Shown piece by piece: positions 51,019 through 59,689 of a DNA stretch of 64,000 bases. Every line of letters starts with the position of its first letter. Positions within the stretch are counted from its first letter, which is position 1. This DNA comes from UBA5109 sp965661005 (GTDB taxonomy: Bacteria; Pseudomonadota; Gammaproteobacteria; Pseudomonadales; Pseudohongiellaceae). The notes under the pieces were generated by a model. It saw only the letters and a program-made list of their open reading frames with translations. It was not told where the DNA came from and ran no database searches. The stretch is taken from assembly GCA_965661005.1 (NCBI GenBank), contig CBFICB010000007.1, forward strand, positions 1 to 64,000, given 5' to 3'. Made by a program: the position numbers and the translations under genes.

Positions 51019-51927
51019 ATGAGCATCGCACAGCCTAGTCCACCACCTTGGATTCGTCCAGAAATTCAGCAAATAATACAGTGGCGGGATCAGGATATAG
51101 TAATCTCAGTACCACCTAAAAGTGGAACCACCTGGACCATGAATATCGTTTATCAGTTATTGAATGGCGGTAATCCCGACTTTCAAAGTGTTTATGCTGA
51201 AGTTCCGTGGATAGAATTTTTTAACCGCCCCGACCAGTCCGATCAGGATTTACTTGATCTGCTGAGTTCCATGCCTGTTAATAAGCCGCGGGCATTTAAA
51301 ACGCATTCAGCGCCTCCCGAAGTCCCTTTTTTAAAAGCTGGAGCGAATAAGACTGTTCGGTACATTGTTGTATGTCGTAATCCGGAGGAAGCCCTGGTTT
51401 CTTTTAGACCTTTTATGGAGAAACATACCGATGCTTGGTATGAATTATGGGGCATGCCAAAAGAGGCAATGAGTCGAAATAATTTCCCTGAATTTTATTA
51501 TGATGTTATCAATGATAAAGGCATGCAAGGTATGTTTTTTGGGTTTCTGGCTGCATGGTGGCTTTTGAGGTTTGAGCCAAACGTGCTGTTTCTGCATTTT
51601 GCCGATATGAAACGTGATCATAATGGTTCACTGCAAAAAATAGCCGACTTTTTATCAATTAGCCCAAGCAAAACTGAATGGGATGCTATTTCAGAATACA
51701 CCGGATTTCCATGGATGAAGCAGCATGCCGGTAAGTTTGAAGTAATCAGTGAAACTCAAGTGCCTGTCATGGAAAGTGGCGCTATGATCAGAAAAGGCGA
51801 AGTTGGTGCCGCCAAGGAGGATGGCATGAATGAAGAGATATCTAAACACCTGCTTTCAGTGGGGCAGCAGATATGTCCAGACCCAGAAGCACTTAAGTGG
51901 TTGTATAAAGGTGGCGAAATAAAATAA
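51019..51927 (+). CDS. cytoplasmic PAPS-dependent sulfotransferase
   Basis: 302 residues with the sulfotransferase family 1 pattern. The 5'-phosphosulfate loop is VPPKSGTTWTMNI (K34 to T38). The 3'-phosphate strand/helix is YIVVCRNPEEALVSF, and FADMKRD follows as the helix leading to the catalytic region. The segment IRKGEVGAAKE near the C-terminus stands in for the usual RKGxxGDWK PAPS motif. The acceptor is unknown, since these enzymes sulfate phenols, alcohols or amines. No signal peptide. Isolated, with no PAPS-synthesis genes in view. Confidence 0.88.
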   Translation: MSIAQPSPPPWIRPEIQQIIQWRDQDIVISVPPKSGTTWTMNIVYQLLNGGNPDFQSVYAEVPWIEFFNRPDQSDQDLLDLLSSMPVNKPRAFKTHSAPPEVPFLKAGANKTVRYIVVCRNPEEALVSFRPFMEKHTDAWYELWGMPKEAMSRNNFPEFYYDVINDKGMQGMFFGFLAAWWLLRFEPNVLFLHFADMKRDHNGSLQKIADFLSISPSKTEWDAISEYTGFPWMKQHAGKFEVISETQVPVMESGAMIRKGEVGAAKEDGMNEEISKHLLSVGQQICPDPEALKWLYKGGEIK

Positions 51928-52278
51928 AGCTAAATACTAAATAATTGAAACCTTTTGGCTCAGCTTTTTATCAGATTTTTTTCAGCTTATTGGTATAAAA
52001 ATGAATTGGAAATATACAAGCAGAAATAACAGCAGAAAGACCTGCTAAATAAAAAAATGTGGAAATGTAAAAAGGTAAAAATTAAAGAGCTAAAAAAAAT
52101 GAAGTAAGCTATAAAACCAATATATGGAAGCAATTAATTAATAAGTAATGAAATATAATAAAATCAAATATAATAAGAAATATAATAAATAGAGCCAAAA
52201 AAAGGGATCACTAGGTGATCCCTTTTTACTTTTATCTTATGCTATCTTATGCACTTTTTTCTAGAGCTAGGCTCTAGC
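51928..52278. other. AT-rich intergenic region
   Basis: 351 bp between the sulfotransferase gene and the SnoaL-like lipoprotein gene (convergent). It is very AT-rich with short imperfect repeats of AATATAATAA (about 52149-52190) and a strong terminator at 52201. No gene is seen. Confidence 0.6.
52197..52227. terminator. bidirectional intrinsic terminator
   Basis: AAAGGGATCAC (52201-52211) and GTGATCCCTTT (52215-52225) form a perfect 11-bp stem with a TAG loop, flanked by A and T tracts on both sides. It serves the SnoaL-like gene on the minus strand and can also stop transcription from the sulfotransferase side. Confidence 0.85.
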
Positions 52279-53325
52279 TTATTGGTCGCTCCAAGAAACA
52301 AAACCAGCTGGTGGCTCAACACTTGGAGGCACATTATTATCTCGAGTTGCACCGTCCCAATGTTCCTGAATCATGCCGTTCTCTACTCGGAACATATCGA
52401 ACCAGTTCCATTTGTAGACTTCATTATCTCTGGAAGGATCTTCGGAATAGCGTGTCATCATATACAGTGCGATATCACCATGAGTCAGAATTAATTCAGG
52501 CTCATCTAACCACTCGTCCTGAATTGGCTGAGGGTTAGCAAAGCGGCTAAAGAATTCAACAAAGCCATCGCGCCCATCTGGAACATTAGGGTTATGCTGA
52601 ATATAGTCTTCAGCCATTACTTCCATGGCTAGATCAATATTTTGATATTGCAGAATATCTTTCATTTCAATATTAACCAGCTCTTCAACAGCTTGCTCAG
52701 CAGCTGTGTTGGCTGGAGCGACCGGACGAGGACCTATACCGGGATTAACAGGCATAACTGGTGCACCGGGAGGAGGGGCTGTGCGAAAGACACTATCCCA
52801 ATGCTCATCAACCTTGCCATCCACCATCCGAACTATATCGAAAAAGTTATAGGCATAGGTTTCACCACTTGTAGGGTCTTCACCTTCTCTTTCCCAGACA
52901 AAAACAACATAGTCGCCCTTGGCAAATTTTAGTTCTGTTGGTGGAAACTCTTCGGGAATAGGTCGTTCTTCTGCAAACTGGCTGAAAAATTCGACAAAAG
53001 CATCACGCCCGGTAGAAATATTAGGGTTATGCTGTATATATCTTTCAGTCATGTATTCTTCGACCTGGTCAAGACGGCCACCCATTAATACAGTGCGCCA
53101 CCATTCTTCAGCTCTAGCCAGATTGGCTTGTTCTGCAGCGGTCATCACGCCATGGCCTTCTTCCGCCATGTCCATTGCCATATCGGCTACTTCTGAGCTC
53201 ATGTCCATTGCCATATCATTGCTAGCTTCAGCAGGCATGCTTGCTTCTTCCTGAGAGCATCCGACTATCGTCAGAGTCGCTAGAAAAAAGATCGCGCCTC
53301 GCAAGAGGGTCTTATAGTTTGTCAT
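52279..53325 (-). CDS. lipoprotein with two tandem SnoaL/NTF2-like domains
   Basis: About 348 residues from the ATG at 53325, which follows AAGGAG by 7 nt. The longer frame to 53397 is unlikely. The lipobox is TIVGC, and a Met-rich linker (DMAMDMSSEVADMAMDMAEEG) comes next. Two SnoaL-like domains follow, each with the signature QHNPN, GRDxFVEFFSxFA, and a closing HWD: TERYIQHNPNISTGRDAFVEF and AEDYIQHNPNVPDGRDGFVEF. The duplication is internal. Such folds bind or isomerise small ring compounds, but no catalytic residue could be assigned. Confidence 0.85.
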   Translation of the reverse strand: MTNYKTLLRGAIFFLATLTIVGCSQEEASMPAEASNDMAMDMSSEVADMAMDMAEEGHGVMTAAEQANLARAEEWWRTVLMGGRLDQVEEYMTERYIQHNPNISTGRDAFVEFFSQFAEERPIPEEFPPTELKFAKGDYVVFVWEREGEDPTSGETYAYNFFDIVRMVDGKVDEHWDSVFRTAPPPGAPVMPVNPGIGPRPVAPANTAAEQAVEELVNIEMKDILQYQNIDLAMEVMAEDYIQHNPNVPDGRDGFVEFFSRFANPQPIQDEWLDEPELILTHGDIALYMMTRYSEDPSRDNEVYKWNWFDMFRVENGMIQEHWDGATRDNNVPPSVEPPAGFVSWSDQ

Positions 53326-53658
53326 TAATATTCTCCTTAACGTAATATTATTAGCGGTTTGATAAAAAAGAGCGGTAAGTATACGCCAGTTACGCAATAG
53401 AACAAGGGCTCGAGCACGTCAAGGACTGCTAAAGCGCTTGGTTTTAGGTTATTTTTTCTACTTTTTTAACTGAGTCTAATCCGCTTCCAATTTACTTATA
53501 ATCTACTTCGCCGTTTTATTATGGGGTATCATTATCGGCTCTATAAGGAATAGTCGTCTTACATTAGTAATACCATGAAGATGAATACTATAAATTATGA
53601 TTAGTATTAATGCGGATTTTTATAAACTAGTAACACTAAACAACCTCAAGGAGAAATA
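53326..53658. other. intergenic region between divergent genes
   Basis: 333 bp between the SnoaL-like lipoprotein gene (-) and the NHL/SMP-30-like gene (+). Both ribosome-binding sites (AAGGAG near each ATG) are clear. No gene or repeat is recognised, and promoters are not assigned. Confidence 0.6.
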
Positions 53659-54570
53659 ATGAAAACTAAAATAGCAGCAGCAGTGCTCTCAGCCTTATCG
53701 GTTCTAACAGTTTCAGCAACCGCCCAGGAATTTCAGGCAGGTGAACCACTTGGTTCAGTCAATGAAGCGGGCATCAAAATGCAGATGTCGCAAAATGTTA
53801 AAGTATTCGGCAGTTTCCATTTTACTGAAAGCTGTACTTTTGATCCTCATAAAAACCTGATTTTATCAATGAATGCAGGCACTCGTGCTCAGGGTGCTGA
53901 TCCAGATGGCTATGTTTCTCTAATTAATCCAGATGGCAGTGTTCATACCTCCAAATGGATTGGCGCAACAAGAGAGGGCTTGGAACTAGCTGATCCAATT
54001 GGAAGCGCTGTGCAAAATGGAGTGCTTTATACCGTTGATTCCGGTTACTTACGCTCCTTTGATTTGGCCAGTGGCCAGCCTTTAAACTCAATTTTCGTTT
54101 CAGATGCCGGTTTTTTAAATGGCATTGGTGTGGCTGAAGATGGCACCGCTTATATTTCAGATTCTAATGCTGGTTTGATTTACAAAGTCATGCCAGATGG
54201 ATCTAATTCAGTGCTTGCTGAAGGCGATGTGTTATCTAGACCAAATGGCGTAGCTGTAGATAATGATGGCAATGTCGTTGTTGTTAATATTGGCTCCAAT
54301 GCGGTGATTACCTTTGACCCGAATGGCAATATTGTTCGTATCGAATATGCTGCTGAAGCCGGTAATGACGGCGTTGTAGTGACTGGAGATGGTACTAAAT
54401 ATGTTAGCTCAGTTCGTTTCGGAAGTGTTTCCAGAATTGAACCAGGCAAGGAAGCGGTGGTCATTGCGGTTGGCATTCCGAGTGCGGCATCCATGTGCTA
54501 TGACTCAGTGCAGCATCAACTGGTTATTCCAATGAATCCTAATAACGCTTTGGCATTTATAAAGCTGTAA
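53659..54570 (+). CDS. exported SMP-30/NHL-like propeller protein
   Basis: 303 residues. The ATG follows AAGGAG (caaggagaaataATG). A signal peptide ends near VSATAQE. The mature part has propeller blades such as FLNGIGVAEDGTAYISDSNAG, RPNGVAVDNDGNVVVVNIGSN and NDGVVVTGDGTKYVSSV, giving about six blades. Similar proteins are lactonases or ligand-binding propellers. A terminator follows at 54597. It is the fourth exported non-PQQ propeller protein in this window, counting the haem lipoprotein at 23329. Confidence 0.85.
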   Translation: MKTKIAAAVLSALSVLTVSATAQEFQAGEPLGSVNEAGIKMQMSQNVKVFGSFHFTESCTFDPHKNLILSMNAGTRAQGADPDGYVSLINPDGSVHTSKWIGATREGLELADPIGSAVQNGVLYTVDSGYLRSFDLASGQPLNSIFVSDAGFLNGIGVAEDGTAYISDSNAGLIYKVMPDGSNSVLAEGDVLSRPNGVAVDNDGNVVVVNIGSNAVITFDPNGNIVRIEYAAEAGNDGVVVTGDGTKYVSSVRFGSVSRIEPGKEAVVIAVGIPSAASMCYDSVQHQLVIPMNPNNALAFIKL

Positions 54571-54596
54571 GTGATTTAGAAAGAAACAGAAATATT

Positions 54597-54635
54597 CAGG
54601 GTCAGAAGAATTAGTTTTTCTGATCCTGTTTTTTT
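54597..54635 (+). terminator. intrinsic terminator
   Basis: CAGGGTCAGAA and TTCTGATCCTG form a stem of about 11 bp with a G-U pair. It is followed by a T tract to about 54635, 26 nt after the stop of the propeller gene. Confidence 0.82.
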
Positions 54636-54660
54636 GACTGATCACAAAACTAAATAATAG

Positions 54661-54900
54661 CGATCGTTACTTGAACCGCCAAAGTCTTCAAAAATTCATT
54701 CAGCAGCGATTAAATCAACTATCGAAACAGGTTTTAAGCTTGCTGTTTTTTGTTTTTCTTTATTTTTTGTCATTTTCTGTCAATGCCAAGGAAGTAATTC
54801 AGTCGATTTAGTTCACTCTGATGCTTACGCTAAACGAGCCAATCAAGAACAAACTATTTTAACCTATGTGCATAGTCAGACTGCTTTAAAACATCATTAG
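54661..54900 (+). pseudogene. possible remnant or frameshifted small exported protein
   Basis: Two overlapping frames look meaningful but neither is complete. From a TTG at 54671, one frame reads a signal-peptide-like string (SKQVLSLLFFVFLYFLSFSV then NAKE) and stops at 54811. The next frame stays open from 54661 to a TAG at 54900 (KLAVFCFSLFFVIFCQCQ then a hydrophilic tail) but has no ATG, GTG or TTG start. A single base change could join them. No ribosome-binding site is clear. It could be chance. Confidence 0.25.
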
Positions 54901-54908
54901 TTTAAAAA

Positions 54909-55760
54909 TTAGGTTTCAGCTATTACAGTGTTTGATAAGGTACCGATTTGACCGATCGTTACTTCAACTGTGTCTCCCGACCGCATCCATAACGGCGGTT
55001 TTCTTGCCGCACCTACACCACCTGGTGTGCCAGTGACAATAACATCCCCTGGCAGTAACGGAGTGAAGGAAGAAATGTAATTAATCAGATAGGGGATAGG
55101 AAATATCAAGTCAGATATGGGTTGGTCCTGAACTGTTTCACCATTTAGTCTTGTAGAGACATGCTGTTCTTGCAAGTTATCTATTTCATCAGGAGTGACC
55201 AGGTAAGGGCCAAAGCCACCTGTAGCAGGAAAGTTCTTACCCGGAGTATATTGACTGGCATGTCTCTGCCAGTCACGAACAGAGGCATCATTAAAACAAC
55301 TGTAACCAGCAATATAATCAAAGGCATCTTTTTCAGATATGGCGCATCCGGCTTTACCAATGACCAAGGCTAATTCTCCTTCATAGTCCAGTTTGCTTGA
55401 GGCTGAGGGAAGGATTATCGGTTCACCTTGTGCAACAAGCGTATCGCTGAAACGAGTGAAAATGACAGGGTAGGTTGAACCTTTACCAAGACCTGTTTCT
55501 TCGCGATGAGATTTATAATTCAAACCCACGCATAGGATTTTGCTTGGATTTGGAATAAGCGGAAGGAAACTAATTTCATCAAGGTTATAGGTTTGTCCTT
55601 CGATGAGCTGGCTTAGTGTATTGCTATTTAACGCAGATTGTAAATCGGTTAAGTCATTGTTATTTTTGCGTAATTCAACAACAGTATTGTCGCTGTCAGT
55701 ATCGTCGAATCTACCTATAGTGGCTTGACCGTCAGGTTTTAGAAAGCTTAAATATTTCAA
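54909..55760 (-). CDS. fumarylacetoacetate hydrolase (FAH) family protein
   Basis: 283 residues with the FAH catalytic domain: ILCVGLNYKSHREETG, PVIFTRFSDTLVAQGEPI, then the metal ligands E127 and E129 in LDYEGELALVIGKA and D158 in CFNDASVRDW, and GDVIVTGTPGGVGAAR near the end. Members hydrolyse or decarboxylate acyl-pyruvates, often the last step of aromatic meta-cleavage or of 2-keto-acid pathways. A role in aromatic degradation is attractive given the 4-cresol-type genes, but it lies 40 kb away in this window. It is a single gene. Confidence 0.9.
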   Translation of the reverse strand: MKYLSFLKPDGQATIGRFDDTDSDNTVVELRKNNNDLTDLQSALNSNTLSQLIEGQTYNLDEISFLPLIPNPSKILCVGLNYKSHREETGLGKGSTYPVIFTRFSDTLVAQGEPIILPSASSKLDYEGELALVIGKAGCAISEKDAFDYIAGYSCFNDASVRDWQRHASQYTPGKNFPATGGFGPYLVTPDEIDNLQEQHVSTRLNGETVQDQPISDLIFPIPYLINYISSFTPLLPGDVIVTGTPGGVGAARKPPLWMRSGDTVEVTIGQIGTLSNTVIAET

Positions 55761-55971
55761 TGTCAGTTTACCTTTGTTTGGTTTTGTTATTATATTTTAT
55801 TAATAAAAAAACTGATGCTATTCTGCACAGGTATAGTGTGTCAACGTGAGTTATTTTTTCGCTTTTCTTTAAGTTTGATGATTTGAATCATAATAAAACT
55901 AAATTTCTGAGTTTATTATGGAGACCATATAGTGCCTAGTATGCATGCTTAAATTAACGGGAGAACTAAAA

Positions 55972-56301
55972 ATGAATTTAGAATTAGCTAAAAAGAATCT
56001 ATTGGATAAACAAGCAGAAATTACATCACGCGTCGATCGAACACACAATCATATTCATCACCGGGAAGAGCCGGTCAGTGCAGATTTCAGTGAGCAGGTG
56101 ACTGAGATGGAGAACGAAGAAATTATTCATGCTCTCGATGAAGAAGGTCGTGTGGAATTAAAACAAATTCAACGTGCTCTGCAACGTATTGAGAAAGGGG
56201 AGTATGAATCCTGTTCCTCTTGTGGCAATGATATTGGCGAGCAGCGTTTGGAAGCGATACCTGAAACAGAACTGTGTATATCCTGCGCCAGTAGTGCATA
56301 G
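55972..56301 (+). CDS. DksA/TraR-family zinc-finger protein
   Basis: 109 residues from the ATG at 55972, which has GGGAG 8 nt upstream. An in-frame start at 55945 adds residues absent from the family. The N-terminal two-thirds is helical and hydrophilic. The C4 zinc finger is C81-SS-C84-GN...LC102-IS-C105. DksA-like proteins bind the RNA polymerase secondary channel and, with ppGpp or alone, change promoter output. It lacks an obvious DxxDxA coiled-coil tip, so it is a DksA-like protein and not DksA itself. It is the only recognisable transcription-linked gene in the window besides the TIGR02647 protein. Confidence 0.85.
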   Translation: MNLELAKKNLLDKQAEITSRVDRTHNHIHHREEPVSADFSEQVTEMENEEIIHALDEEGRVELKQIQRALQRIEKGEYESCSSCGNDIGEQRLEAIPETELCISCASSA

Positions 56302-56532
56302 ATTAGTGCATAGATTTAAGACGTCAATGCGGCTTGATAACCTAGCTTGACCAGCTATGTGTTTTATCGTTGATCAGCTTTTTTTCGCCCCGCTCTAATT
56401 GGTAGCGTTCCATTAAAGAGCTAGAAGAGATATAACAGCTATAATAACAGGTGGGTGAAAGAGCTATAAAGAGTTATAGAGTATAAGCCCAAAAGTCTAG
56501 CCATGCTAAAAAAGGGCTGTTTAAAATTAGTT

Positions 56533-56787
56533 TTAATGGTCGTGGCTAAGTTCTTTTTTAAGAAAGTCACTTTCCGCGACTTTAAGATCCTTGTGAACTT
56601 TACTTCTATCAGCCCGTTCCTGAGACGACGAGCGGTTTTGACTTTTAGTTGTTCGAATGCCAGGGGCATTAAATAATTTTTCAAGGTCGCCGCTGTTACA
56701 GGATTCACAATCAGGCGTCTCGCTTATTTTCACGATTTTTTCAAACTGATGGCCACAGCTGCGGCACTTGTATTCATAAATAGGCAT
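56533..56787 (-). CDS. FmdB-family zinc-ribbon protein
   Basis: 84 residues. The N-terminus MPIYEYKCRSCGHQFEKI, followed by C-x-x-C in DCESCNSGDLEKLF, is the FmdB/CxxC-CxxSSSS regulatory-protein zinc ribbon, with about 45 residues of charged tail. The family is widespread and its role is not fixed (regulatory and membrane-linked proposals exist). A different frame across the same DNA (56439-56708) is rejected because this one carries the known family. A DUF2244 gene lies just upstream on the same strand. Confidence 0.88.
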   Translation of the reverse strand: MPIYEYKCRSCGHQFEKIVKISETPDCESCNSGDLEKLFNAPGIRTTKSQNRSSSQERADRSKVHKDLKVAESDFLKKELSHDH

Positions 56788-56870
56788 GCGCAGATAATAC
56801 TACATGAAAATCATTTTGTACTAACTTTTGCTGCTAGCAGCAGCCAAAAGAAGCAAGCAACTAGTCAGGA

Positions 56871-57383
56871 TTAAAAAATGAAAGGGCTATTATCTGCTCG
56901 TTGATATTCCCGTATGGTCAGGCCCGCTGCCTTGAGCTTTGCTAAAGCATCCTGTTTGTCGGTCTTGTTCAGAAAATCGCCTACTTCCAGGCTGGTTATG
57001 CTGTCACTGATTTTAATACCCATGGGGCTGTGGGGGTTTTTGGGCTCAGTCAGAGCTAGATAACTTCGGTCTTTATCAAGTTTCCATCTGTGTTTGGGGA
57101 AGTGCTTACCAGACTCTATTAATACAGTATCGCTGGCAAAAGTAATGACTTGTTTCTGATAGGTGCCTAAACAAACCCGATAGAGGAAATAAGCAACCAG
57201 GGCTGCCTCGATGCCGGAAAAAGGCAATATCATCCATGCGCCAACGAAGGCCCAGAATATGCCTATCAAGAGCATCATTCCACAGATAATAAAAATAAAC
57301 AGGCGGGTTTCAGCCCAAGAGGATGAGCGGTTGGGCAAGAGGGTAATAATTGTTTCTTGTGGTAATTCGGAACAAAGGACCAT
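56871..57383 (-). CDS. DUF2244 membrane protein
   Basis: 170 residues. Two hydrophobic segments (LFIFIICGMMLLIGIFWAFV and GIEAALVAYFLYRVC, about residues 28-75) follow LLPNRSSSWAETR, and GAWMILPFSGIE precedes the second. This is the DUF2244 pattern. The C-terminal part (FASDTVLIESGKHFPKHRWKLDKDR then SLEVGDFLNKTDK) is a soluble PH-like beta domain. In proteobacteria these genes often sit near cytochrome oxidase genes, but none is present here. The function is unknown. Confidence 0.85.
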   Translation of the reverse strand: MVLCSELPQETIITLLPNRSSSWAETRLFIFIICGMMLLIGIFWAFVGAWMILPFSGIEAALVAYFLYRVCLGTYQKQVITFASDTVLIESGKHFPKHRWKLDKDRSYLALTEPKNPHSPMGIKISDSITSLEVGDFLNKTDKQDALAKLKAAGLTIREYQRADNSPFIF

Positions 57384-57443
57384 AATGGCTATATCTTATC
57401 AAATTAATGATTTTATGGGCCAAAAACTTGATTAAAAATGAGT

Positions 57444-57479
57444 AAAAAAAATGGCCGATAGTATAGAAACTATCAGCCA
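57444..57479 (-). terminator. intrinsic terminator
   Basis: TGGCCGATAGT (57452-57462) and ACTATCAGCCA (57469-57479) pair over 11 bp with one mismatch-like G-T. On the minus strand a T run (57451 down to 57444) follows. It lies about 95 nt after the stop of the gene at 57573-58256. Confidence 0.8.
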
Positions 57480-57572
57480 CTTTGTTACTGCAAATGATTA
57501 TCACTATTGCTTACAAAACATCGCCAGTTAATTTCAGGTTTGTTTTGAAGTTTCAACTAGCTAAGGCAAGAC

Positions 57573-58256
57573 CTAGTCGATAGCAAAGCAATAGAAAAAT
57601 CCGGCACCACCACCTGCTTCAACACCGGCCTGGCTACAGTTTCGAGTGCCATGCGTAGAGTTCCAGGAATTATCAAAACGACCATGACGGTCATGGTGAC
57701 CAACACGGGCGCTACCACTATTTTCGTCATTACTGGTCCAGTTAGAACAGGTTTGATCATTATCGGCAGGGTAGGCTCGGCCATCAGGAGTAGAGCCAGT
57801 TAAAATGTCATGCTTACTAACATCCAGTCCGGCCTCTCTGGTGACAATACCAGGCACCATATCGCCTCTTTCAGTTCTGGCATGAAAAGGGTGCAGGCCA
57901 TTACCGAGTCGAGCTTGCTCAAGGGTATCTCCGTGCAGGTGATCCTGATCACGTGCAATCAGGTCGCCACCAGCGCCATACCAGGGCCCTGAACCTATAC
58001 GATCACGGGCATTTACGGCGTTTCTTCCCTGTGTACTCAGATAGGCTCGCCAGGTTGAATCACCACGACCAACAGAGGTTGCGAGCACTTGGCAATGTGC
58101 ATCGGCACCGGCTAATCCGCCGAGATTACCGCCATCACCTAAACCAACACCGGTAATAAAAAAAGACATGGGCGGTTGTTCGTCATTCTGTGCAAGGCTG
58201 GCACTTGAGGCCAGCATGCATGCAAGTGCCGAGATTAGTATTTTAGTTTTCTTCAT
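57573..58256 (-). CDS. exported lectin-like protein of unknown function
   Basis: 227 residues. A signal peptide ends at SASLAQND. The mature part has FFITGVGLGDGGNLGGLAGA then HCQVLATS, RAYLST, and a C-terminal NWTSNDENSGSARVGHHDRHG ... RNCSQAGVEAGGGAGFFYCF, with paired cysteines typical of collagen-endostatin/C-type-lectin-like bacterial proteins. It is rich in Gly, Asp and His. The His/Asp-rich DRHGRFD region could bind metal. It is a single gene with its own terminator. The family name is a judgement from memory, and activity is unknown. Confidence 0.65.
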   Translation of the reverse strand: MKKTKILISALACMLASSASLAQNDEQPPMSFFITGVGLGDGGNLGGLAGADAHCQVLATSVGRGDSTWRAYLSTQGRNAVNARDRIGSGPWYGAGGDLIARDQDHLHGDTLEQARLGNGLHPFHARTERGDMVPGIVTREAGLDVSKHDILTGSTPDGRAYPADNDQTCSNWTSNDENSGSARVGHHDRHGRFDNSWNSTHGTRNCSQAGVEAGGGAGFFYCFAID

Positions 58257-58438
58257 TTCAGAGCTCCTTATTATTATTGGGCGTTTAAAAACAACTGTCA
58301 GATGCTAGCACTATTCAATGTTTACTCAAATCGCAAATATGGCTACAGATGAAATAAATCAAATAAAACAGTCCTGCTACTGCTTATTGGCTTGTGATAG
58401 TATTTCGATCCGAAAACAGTTTTGCAGGAGACTCCCCA

Positions 58439-59527
58439 ATGTTAAAAATTTACAAAAGCGCCTTAGTGATATTGCTATGGTTTTGCTCAGTTAATCTTTT
58501 TGCTGCTGATGGCTCTGAAGATTGTAGCGGCTCAGGCGGATTAAATTATATTTGCGGGCTGGATGTGCCTGAAGATTTAGTCATTATTCCTGGTACTGAC
58601 TGGGTTGTTGCCGGAGCATACTCTGAAGAGAGTACAGCCGGCTTATATCTGGTTGATGCTGTCAGCAAAAATGTCAGCGAGCTTTATTCTCCTCAAGCGG
58701 GCCGAAATCGTTTAAACCGTAATCTTTATGGTGCCTGTCCAGGCGCGCCTGACCTTAACAATTTCCAGTCACATGGATTGGCTATACAGACTGAAGTCAG
58801 TAATGATGCAAGTTATAACTTATATGCCGTGAGTCACGGTGGGCGTGAAGCAATAGAAGTGTTTGAACTGGATGCCAGTTCTGATGTGCCTGAAATCACC
58901 TGGGTCGGTTGTGTACTGATGCCCGATGGCCTTGATGCTAATGATGTCAGTGCTATGCGTGATGGCACAATTTTGGCTACCGTGCTTATGCATCCAGGTT
59001 TTAGTTTTGAAGATCTGCTATCGGGAATTCCAACGGGCGCGGTCTATAAATGGGTTCCTGGCTCGAATGGCTTCATCAAACTTGAAGGCTCAGAATTACC
59101 AGGCAATAACGGCATTCAGGTTTCTGAAGATGAAACTGAAATATTTGTGGCCGCTTCAGGGCTAAGCGCCATTATAACCCTCTCAAACAGCAATCCATCC
59201 AGAGTACTTAGACGCACCAGAACCATGGCTTTTGCTCCTGATAATGTAGTCTATGATAGTAATGGTTATTTATTGACGGCGGGTATGCGTGATGATGAGG
59301 CGACCTGTGCCGGTACCGGAGCACCACCTGTCAGTAATTGCCCCCGCGGATCGATAGCGTCGATAATACACCCGGAGACGATGCAGGACCGTGTCATTCT
59401 GGATACCGTAGCCACGCCAGATTTTTCAGGCGCCACGATGGCGATAATTCCCGGTGGAAAAGAAGTTTGGTTAGGCTCGTTCAGAACGCCGCGTATTGCT
59501 TATCAATTATTAAATAGATTTGAATAA
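58439..59527 (+). CDS. exported paraoxonase/SMP-30-like propeller protein
   Basis: About 362 residues from the ATG at 58439, which has CAGGAG 8 nt upstream. The longer frame from 58394 is rejected. A signal peptide ends at LFAADG. The propeller has a DCSG...YICG disulfide-type start and blades FQSHGLAIQ, LYAVSHGGREAIEVFELD, DANDVSAMRDGTILATV, GNNGIQVSEDETEIFVAAS and DNVVYDSNGYLLTAG. The Asn/Asp/His pattern resembles the calcium sites of paraoxonase-like enzymes. Hydrolysis of lactones or esters in the periplasm is plausible but not shown. Confidence 0.82.
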   Translation: MLKIYKSALVILLWFCSVNLFAADGSEDCSGSGGLNYICGLDVPEDLVIIPGTDWVVAGAYSEESTAGLYLVDAVSKNVSELYSPQAGRNRLNRNLYGACPGAPDLNNFQSHGLAIQTEVSNDASYNLYAVSHGGREAIEVFELDASSDVPEITWVGCVLMPDGLDANDVSAMRDGTILATVLMHPGFSFEDLLSGIPTGAVYKWVPGSNGFIKLEGSELPGNNGIQVSEDETEIFVAASGLSAIITLSNSNPSRVLRRTRTMAFAPDNVVYDSNGYLLTAGMRDDEATCAGTGAPPVSNCPRGSIASIIHPETMQDRVILDTVATPDFSGATMAIIPGGKEVWLGSFRTPRIAYQLLNRFE

Positions 59528-59689
59528 AAATACCGAATAAAAAGAGCTTTGTTACAATTATCGATCTAAAATTATTTTTTAATCGTAGCTCTTGAGGCTT
59601 AACTGAATAGTTAAATGCCTAAATGAGCAGTTTAGTAAATGGTTCATTAAATACTCAATCACATTTTCAATCACACTATAGGAAAAAAC

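Larger units (their letters stand above)
54571..54908. other. intergenic region downstream of the propeller gene
   Basis: 338 bp containing the terminator at 54597 and the doubtful small frames at 54661-54900. Nothing else is recognised. Confidence 0.55.

Noticed and set aside
56439..56708. 89-codon open frame on the minus strand
   Set aside because: It overlaps the FmdB-type zinc-ribbon gene in another frame. The zinc-ribbon frame carries the known motif.
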